34,723 bases of DNA from a virus: the IMG/VR virus record IMGVR_UViG_3300033571_007994, positions 1-34,723 of that record. One strand, 5' to 3'. The notes beneath the pieces were generated by a model. That model was given only the letters and a program-made list of their open reading frames with translations. It was not told the origin of the DNA and ran no database searches. The position numbers and the translations under genes were made by a program. Below are positions 31,472 through 34,723 of the stretch, in pieces (position 1 is the stretch's first letter; every line of letters begins with the position of its first letter).

Positions 31472-31720
31472 ATGGCATTTGAGAAAAAGAGCAAAGAAGA
31501 GTGGGACAAGATCGCGAGAGAGCGAAGCCTCCAGAAGACCGTCGACTGTGTCGACCTAATCAGGAGTGCAGTCACCGCTGCTAAGATTAACGGGGACGGC
31601 AATACAGCCTTAATGACCATCCTTATCGCTGAGCTGATGAAGCTAAACGAGCAGGTATACTGGATTCAGAAAGGAATGCAGAGGAAGAGCAAGGCCGCTT
31701 CTGACGACATTCCCTTTTAG
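31472..31720 (+). CDS. small helical protein with SSB-type C-terminal tip (DDIPF)
   Basis: An 82-residue helical protein: charged start (MAFEKKSKEEWDKIARERSL), two helices, then a basic linker KSKAASDDIPF ending exactly in DDIPF. That terminal pentapeptide is the tip of bacterial SSB that docks on many DNA repair and replication proteins. There is no room for an OB fold. It could compete with SSB, or recruit SSB partners such as RecO, PriA or the polymerase chi subunit to phage DNA. It directly follows the helicase loader. Confidence 0.65.
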   Translation: MAFEKKSKEEWDKIARERSLQKTVDCVDLIRSAVTAAKINGDGNTALMTILIAELMKLNEQVYWIQKGMQRKSKAASDDIPF

Positions 31721-31733
31721 TCAATAAATTATC

Positions 31734-31775
31734 AGCAGGTTTAAATAGGTCTAGAAGGGGCCATTTAAACCTGCT
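31734..31775 (+). promoter_or_regulatory. 13-bp perfect inverted repeat (leader module E)
   Basis: AGCAGGTTTAAAT (31734-31746) and ATTTAAACCTGCT (31763-31775) are perfectly complementary, loop 16 bases. No T-run follows on either strand. AACTTGGAGAAATGA, the ribosome site of the next gene, follows 14 bases later. It is probably an mRNA-stabilising or processing hairpin, or a protein-binding site. Confidence 0.58.
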
Positions 31776-31801
31776 ATAAGGTCAATAACTTGGAGAAATG
31801 A

Positions 31802-32155
31802 ATGACTAGGCAACGTAACGACAATCACTCGACTGAGTTCGGGCTTTGGTTAAGAGTCCAACCAGAAATTCAAAGCAATCTAGGCTTCGCAGCCACCAAT
31901 ATCGATTACATGTGGTGTAACTTCAAGCGGGACAAGTGGATGTTCCTGGAAGAGAAGCGCTTCATGTCACCGCTGTCATACTCTCAAAAGATGCTATTCG
32001 ATAGGATGAAAAACGCCTGCAAGGACGATCCTACGTTCTGCGGCCTCCACTTCCTTCAGTTTGAGAACACCTCACCAGAAGATGGTAAAACCTATTGGAA
32101 TGGCGCTGAGATTAGCAGGGACGAACTAATAACAATGCTTAGGTTTGGGGAGTAG
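31802..32155 (+). CDS. putative PD-(D/E)xK-type nuclease
   Basis: A 117-residue protein with TEFGLWLRVQPEI, then ATNIDYMW (D35) and WMFLEEKR with E50-x-K52. The Asp ... Glu-x-Lys spacing of 15 residues and the strand pattern fit the PD-(D/E)xK nuclease core. I recall similar small phage proteins of unknown function. It could supply the exonuclease or junction-cutting activity next to Bet. Moderate confidence in the fold, low in the activity. Confidence 0.5.
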   Translation: MTRQRNDNHSTEFGLWLRVQPEIQSNLGFAATNIDYMWCNFKRDKWMFLEEKRFMSPLSYSQKMLFDRMKNACKDDPTFCGLHFLQFENTSPEDGKTYWNGAEISRDELITMLRFGE

Positions 32156-32158
32156 GCG

Positions 32159-32398
32159 ATGAGTAAGATTATACAAAACGAACATTTGCAATTTTTTAAA
32201 AACCTATCGGAATTATGCAAACAATACAAAGTGAGCATTGCCTGTAATGACACGCTTTACGCTATGGATAGCACTGGCTATGTGTCGTTCTCTTTTAGTC
32301 ATGGCGTTATGATTTACAAAACGTCTTATTTTAATGCTGATACCAAGACGGTGACAGTAGATGAAACAATAGCAATAGCAGAGGCAACAGATGAGTAA
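32159..32398 (+). CDS. small accessory protein, unknown function
   Basis: A 79-residue protein starting MSKIIQNEHLQFFKNLSELC, helical then beta (GYVSFSFSHGVMIYKTSYF). No family recognised. Starts four bases after the previous stop and overlaps the next gene by eight bases. Confidence 0.58.
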   Translation: MSKIIQNEHLQFFKNLSELCKQYKVSIACNDTLYAMDSTGYVSFSFSHGVMIYKTSYFNADTKTVTVDETIAIAEATDE

Positions 32399-32654
32399 AA
32401 TATCCGAAGAAATGTTTTCTTACAGTAGAAGCTATTTAGGCATAGCTCGTCCAATGGTGGCAGACGTGCATGTGTTGGGTATTCAATATGACATCCCTAT
32501 AAATGACAAAGATTGGCATAGCATGAGCGTAGAGCAGCGCATAGAGCACTACAAGAAAGAGTTTAATAGCCGTTTAGAGGCTACGCTAGCTGAAATAGAG
32601 CGGCATACTAAATGGTATTCTGAGCGAATAAAAAAGGAGAAAGGTAATGGATAA
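32391..32654 (+). CDS. small accessory protein, unknown function
   Basis: An 87-residue protein; the N-terminal half is mixed and the C-terminal half is a charged helix (VEQRIEHYKKEFNSRLEATL, then AEIERHTKWY). No family recognised. The ATG overlaps the previous stop region by eight bases, and the end overlaps the next gene by eight bases, indicating coupled translation. Confidence 0.58.
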   Translation: MSKISEEMFSYSRSYLGIARPMVADVHVLGIQYDIPINDKDWHSMSVEQRIEHYKKEFNSRLEATLAEIERHTKWYSERIKKEKGNG

Positions 32655-32991
32655 AACAAATGAGCAATTAGCAGAAGAAGGAGAGCGTTTTAACCATGGA
32701 CATCCAGTGCAAGTAAAAGCAGCGCAATATGCTAAAGACAAAAGTAATGATGCTGATGCAAAGGCGGCGTATCAAGAAGCATTGGAGGAGGTTGATTTAG
32801 ATAAAACATGGCAAGAAGGCTACAAAGCAGCACAGGCTATAGTCGAGGAGGAGCTGCAAGCGGTGCAAGCACAGCGAGTAGAACGCCCTGGACTAGGTTC
32901 TGCGGAATATGCGCTAAAAAGTGTATTGGCAAAGTTGGGGGCAAATGAAAACACCGGAAGAGATGGCGTACAATTACGGCGAAAAGTTTGA
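32647..32991 (+). CDS. acidic helical protein with a repeat shared with the next gene
   Basis: A 114-residue, mostly helical, acidic protein. Residues ~35-60 (SNDADAKAAYQEALEEVDLD, then W-QEGYKAAQ) closely match two separated stretches of the following gene product (WYDGYRAAQ and DADARAAYQEALEE). The DNA is also similar there. Ribosome site GGAGAAAGG before the ATG. The 3' end overlaps the next gene by 47 bases. Function unknown. Confidence 0.55.
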   Translation: MDKTNEQLAEEGERFNHGHPVQVKAAQYAKDKSNDADAKAAYQEALEEVDLDKTWQEGYKAAQAIVEEELQAVQAQRVERPGLGSAEYALKSVLAKLGANENTGRDGVQLRRKV

Positions 32992-33586
32992 CGGCGTAGA
33001 GATAAGCAAAAGCGACATTAATATAGCTTGGTATGATGGCTACAGGGCAGCACAAGAACATGCACACGCAGCGCTAGAGGAGGCTGAAGCTAGGATACAA
33101 GAATTGCGCGATCAGCTAATGAAAGAGTCTGGCGGTAGGCTAAAACTATTTAAAGATGACGCTGATGCAAGGGCAGCATATCAAGAAGCGTTGGAGGAGG
33201 CTAAGTTGGAGGAGGCTAAGTTGGAGAAGGCTAAATGGATAACTGAAAAGCAAAAGAAAGAGCTCTGCGGAATATTTAAACACGAAGACGAGATATGGCC
33301 CGATGGATACGTTCAACTCTGGATTCCAAACGACATCAATCGCTACGCTATTGTACTAGGTCGCAAAGGCCAAGATAGAGATGGAAAGTCCGTCCTAGTC
33401 GCAGGATTCCGCAATCCGTTTGGAGCTGACCAAGAGCCTCTAATGCTTCCAGGAGATGAGTATAAGTATTGGTGCGAAACTCCAAGGCTTACTGAGGAGA
33501 TGGAGAAAAAACGAAAAGAAGTGCTCGCTGAGCAGGACAAGGGCAATCCAATGTATCCATATCAGCAGGAGGAGGAGGATGTATAA
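32945..33586 (+). CDS. coiled-coil protein with duplicated repeat and C-terminal beta domain
   Basis: A 213-residue protein read from ATG 32945 (GGGGG upstream), not from a TTG-type start at 32921. N-terminal helices carry YDGYRAAQ and DADARAAYQEALEE, shared with the upstream gene, then a tandem LEEAKLEEAKLEKAK stretch. Residues ~110-165 (WPDGYVQLWIPNDIN, YAIVLGRKGQDRDGK, VLVAGFRNPF) look like a small beta domain. The C terminus is acidic (QQEEEDV). No family recognised. Confidence 0.58.
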   Translation: MKTPEEMAYNYGEKFDGVEISKSDINIAWYDGYRAAQEHAHAALEEAEARIQELRDQLMKESGGRLKLFKDDADARAAYQEALEEAKLEEAKLEKAKWITEKQKKELCGIFKHEDEIWPDGYVQLWIPNDINRYAIVLGRKGQDRDGKSVLVAGFRNPFGADQEPLMLPGDEYKYWCETPRLTEEMEKKRKEVLAEQDKGNPMYPYQQEEEDV

Positions 33587-33812
33587 CGGGCCTAAAGTTA
33601 TTAGCTACATCATACCAGTCAGTCAGCGTTCTCGTAATGTGGATCCAACACTAGGAGAAACTAAAAGACACTTCGTTGTTGTTGATAAATCAAACTACCA
33701 TCAATTCATTAAAGAGTATCAGAAAGGCAGGCCGGTTAGTTCAATCAAGCGAGGAACACAAAGCTGGTATGCTGTAGAGCACTGGCAATCAAAAAGCGGA
33801 GATAAAGAATAG
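33579..33812 (+). CDS. small basic accessory protein
   Basis: A 77-residue protein from ATG 33579, preceded by the very strong GGAGGAGGAGG; longer readings would start inside the previous gene. MYNGPKVISYIIPVSQRSRN start, then KRHFVVVDKSNYHQFIKEYQ and AVEHWQSKSGDKE. Strand-helix-strand character, no family recognised. Overlaps the previous stop by eight bases. Confidence 0.6.
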   Translation: MYNGPKVISYIIPVSQRSRNVDPTLGETKRHFVVVDKSNYHQFIKEYQKGRPVSSIKRGTQSWYAVEHWQSKSGDKE

Positions 33813-34048
33813 TGATAAACCGCTTTATGGACTGGCTTTGCGAAGAAGGAATCCTTATAGTGGTGGGAGCGTCGATGCTTTTTATTGTTGGTTTTGCATC
33901 ATGGCGCTCAACAAGATATCAGTGCGTTAAATACGAGACAAAAGTTAAAGATACATATCCTACCTATATGAAGATTGGATATATGATGGTGCCAGTGGGC
34001 GGAGGCCGCAAAGAAGTAACTAATTGTGTTGAATGGAAACAAAGATAA
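33812..34048 (+). CDS. single-pass membrane protein, unknown function
   Basis: A 78-residue protein starting at GTG 33812, which overlaps the previous TAG. Residues ~13-30 (GILIVVGASMLFIVGFAS) are a clear membrane helix, followed by a soluble segment with two cysteines (YQCVKYE and TNCVEW) that could pair outside the cytoplasm. No lipobox. An early membrane protein, for example for exclusion or inner-membrane signalling, is possible but unsupported. Confidence 0.58.
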   Translation: MINRFMDWLCEEGILIVVGASMLFIVGFASWRSTRYQCVKYETKVKDTYPTYMKIGYMMVPVGGGRKEVTNCVEWKQR

Positions 34049-34075
34049 TAACTTTACCTAAATAATGGAGGGAAT

Positions 34076-34372
34076 ATGAAGGTAAAATTAGCAGAGGCGT
34101 TGCTCCGCCGTAAGGAGCTACAAGGGAAAGTCGATATGCTTAGGCACATACAGGATAAGAACCTGTTTGAGGTAAAAGCACAGAGACGACAAGTGACTGA
34201 GAGCCTGGACGATATTATCGCTCAGGTTCCTAAGCTAACAGCTTCGCAAGTTACTTCTGAGTACGACTGGCACTCTCGCCAACTTCGGTTGGTAGATTCT
34301 GCAATCCAGCAAGCAAACTGGACCTGCGAGATCGAAGTCGATCAGACTGTAATGAGCGACTATAAGGCGTAG
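34076..34372 (+). CDS. DIP1984/septicolysin-like helical protein
   Basis: A 98-residue protein with AEALLRRKELQGKVDMLRHI near the N terminus, LFEVKAQRRQVTESLDDIIAQ in the middle and DWHSRQLRLVDSAIQQANW near the end. This resembles the DIP1984 family (helical, function unknown) found in bacteria and phages. GGAGG precedes the ATG. It is the last gene before the tRNA-containing RNA. Confidence 0.65.
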   Translation: MKVKLAEALLRRKELQGKVDMLRHIQDKNLFEVKAQRRQVTESLDDIIAQVPKLTASQVTSEYDWHSRQLRLVDSAIQQANWTCEIEVDQTVMSDYKA

Positions 34373-34379
34373 TAAATAA

Positions 34380-34723
34380 GTTGGTGAGTTAGTGCAAGGA
34401 TGGAGGTGTGCTGAGGAAAGCGTTCTCCTGCGCTTAATCAGGTAGGTGTTGCGCAACATCGTAGACGTTCGCCATTAAGAAATGGCAATACAGCAAAAAT
34501 AGCTCAGCTGGTTAGAGCAAGAGATTGATAATCTTTAGGTCATTGGTTCGAGTCCAATATTTTGCCCCCGTAATGTGGATATGGGAAAACTGAAAGGAAT
34601 CCCGAATATCTGAACAGCGAACTGCGAAGAAGCGTATATCCGAATTGATGAACATGAGAACTGGTACTGAGTTAATTCCGAATAACCAACCTCAGGATTC
34701 CTACCTTGCATTAACTCACCAAC
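34380..34723 (+). ncRNA. candidate 344-nt structured RNA enclosing a tRNA
   Basis: The stretch starts with GTTGGTGAGTTAGTGCAAGG (34380-34399) and ends with its complement, CCTTGCATTAACTCACCAAC (34704-34723), 19 Watson-Crick pairs plus one G-T/A change site. Inside, CTGAGG (34411-34416) pairs with CCTCAG (34690-34695). Local hairpins lie at 34418-34435, 34445-34460 (TGTTGCGCAACA palindrome), 34471-34486 (GCCATT-AAGA-AATGGC) and 34578-34610. A tRNA sits at 34493-34566. No coding frame of note. Large phage RNAs such as GOLLD and ROOL also lie near tRNAs, but this one is shorter and I see no clear match. Confidence 0.6.
34493..34566 (+). tRNA. tRNA-Ile (anticodon GAU)
   Basis: A full cloverleaf. 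The acceptor arms are GCAAAAA and ATTTTGC (six pairs, A7-A66 mismatch). The D arm is GCTC-AGCTGGTTA-GAGC. The anticodon arm is AGAGA-TTGATAA-TCTTT, giving anticodon GAT. The variable loop is AGGTC and the T arm ATTGG-TTCGAGT-CCAAT. The discriminator is C and CCA is not encoded, both unusual for tRNA-Ile, so processing and charging are uncertain. It lies inside the 34380-34723 structure. Confidence 0.82.

Noticed and set aside
34493-34566. tRNA as a prophage attachment site.
   Set aside because: No integrase or excisionase gene is present and no second copy of the tRNA 3' end is seen in the window, so an att role has no support.
34380-34723. tmRNA or group I intron as the explanation of the structured region.
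   Set aside because: No split alanine-type acceptor at the ends and no tag-peptide frame for tmRNA; I could not find group I P3/P7-type core pairings. The tRNA fold is internal and complete.

Overview
The window is almost certainly the genome, or nearly all of it, of a tailed phage with a short, podovirus-type tail. It has a complete virion set (small and large terminase, portal, scaffold, major capsid protein, adaptor, nozzle-like protein, ejection proteins with a transglycosylase, tail fibre). I see no tail-tube, sheath or tape-measure gene. There is also no integrase, RNA polymerase, DNA polymerase, primase or helicase. A holin/spanin-type lysis cassette, a disulfide-rich exported lysis-region protein, five perfect DnaA boxes and an SSB-like DDIPF tail point to a Gram-negative, probably proteobacterial host. 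The host identification is inference.

Layout. (1) At 57-1056 (+) lie small genes with a Hjc-like PD-(D/E)xK nuclease; they collide tail to tail with the late operon. (2) At 25876-1028 (-) a single ~25 kb late operon runs right to left: terminase genes, portal, head-surface and adhesin-type proteins, scaffold, capsid, decoration and spike-base proteins, adaptor, nozzle, ejection proteins, tail fibre and lysis genes. Many genes overlap by 1-4 bases. Expression around the capsid gene appears tuned by a hairpin on its ribosome site and by a terminator after the next gene. (3) At 25877-26705 is the control region, with a divergent HTH-like regulator and a promoter carrying a palindromic operator. 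(4) At 26706-28996 (+) is an early operon with a gp88-family gene. (5) At 28997-29465 is a non-coding leader with a second copy of the same operator. (6) At 29478-31720 (+) is the replication/recombination module: Bet/RecT annealase, ribbon-helix-helix protein, five DnaA boxes, AT-rich direct repeats, a G-quadruplex motif, a G39P-like helicase loader, and a small protein ending in an SSB-type tip. (7) At 31802-34372 (+) are small accessory genes, two with a shared duplicated segment. (8) At 34380-34723 is a tRNA-Ile enclosed in a 344-nt region closed by a 20-bp inverted repeat, a candidate structured RNA.

Working model (inference): the operator-binding regulator controls the two rightward early promoters. 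Host DnaA is captured at the box array, the helicase loader brings in host DnaB, and Bet plus the DDIPF protein connect replication to host SSB partners. Late genes then package DNA into a P22/T7-like capsid. The most novel candidates are the origin module (DnaA boxes, direct repeats, G-quadruplex), the tRNA-containing RNA, the repeated structure-plus-ribosome-site leaders, and the Cys-rich candidate endolysin.
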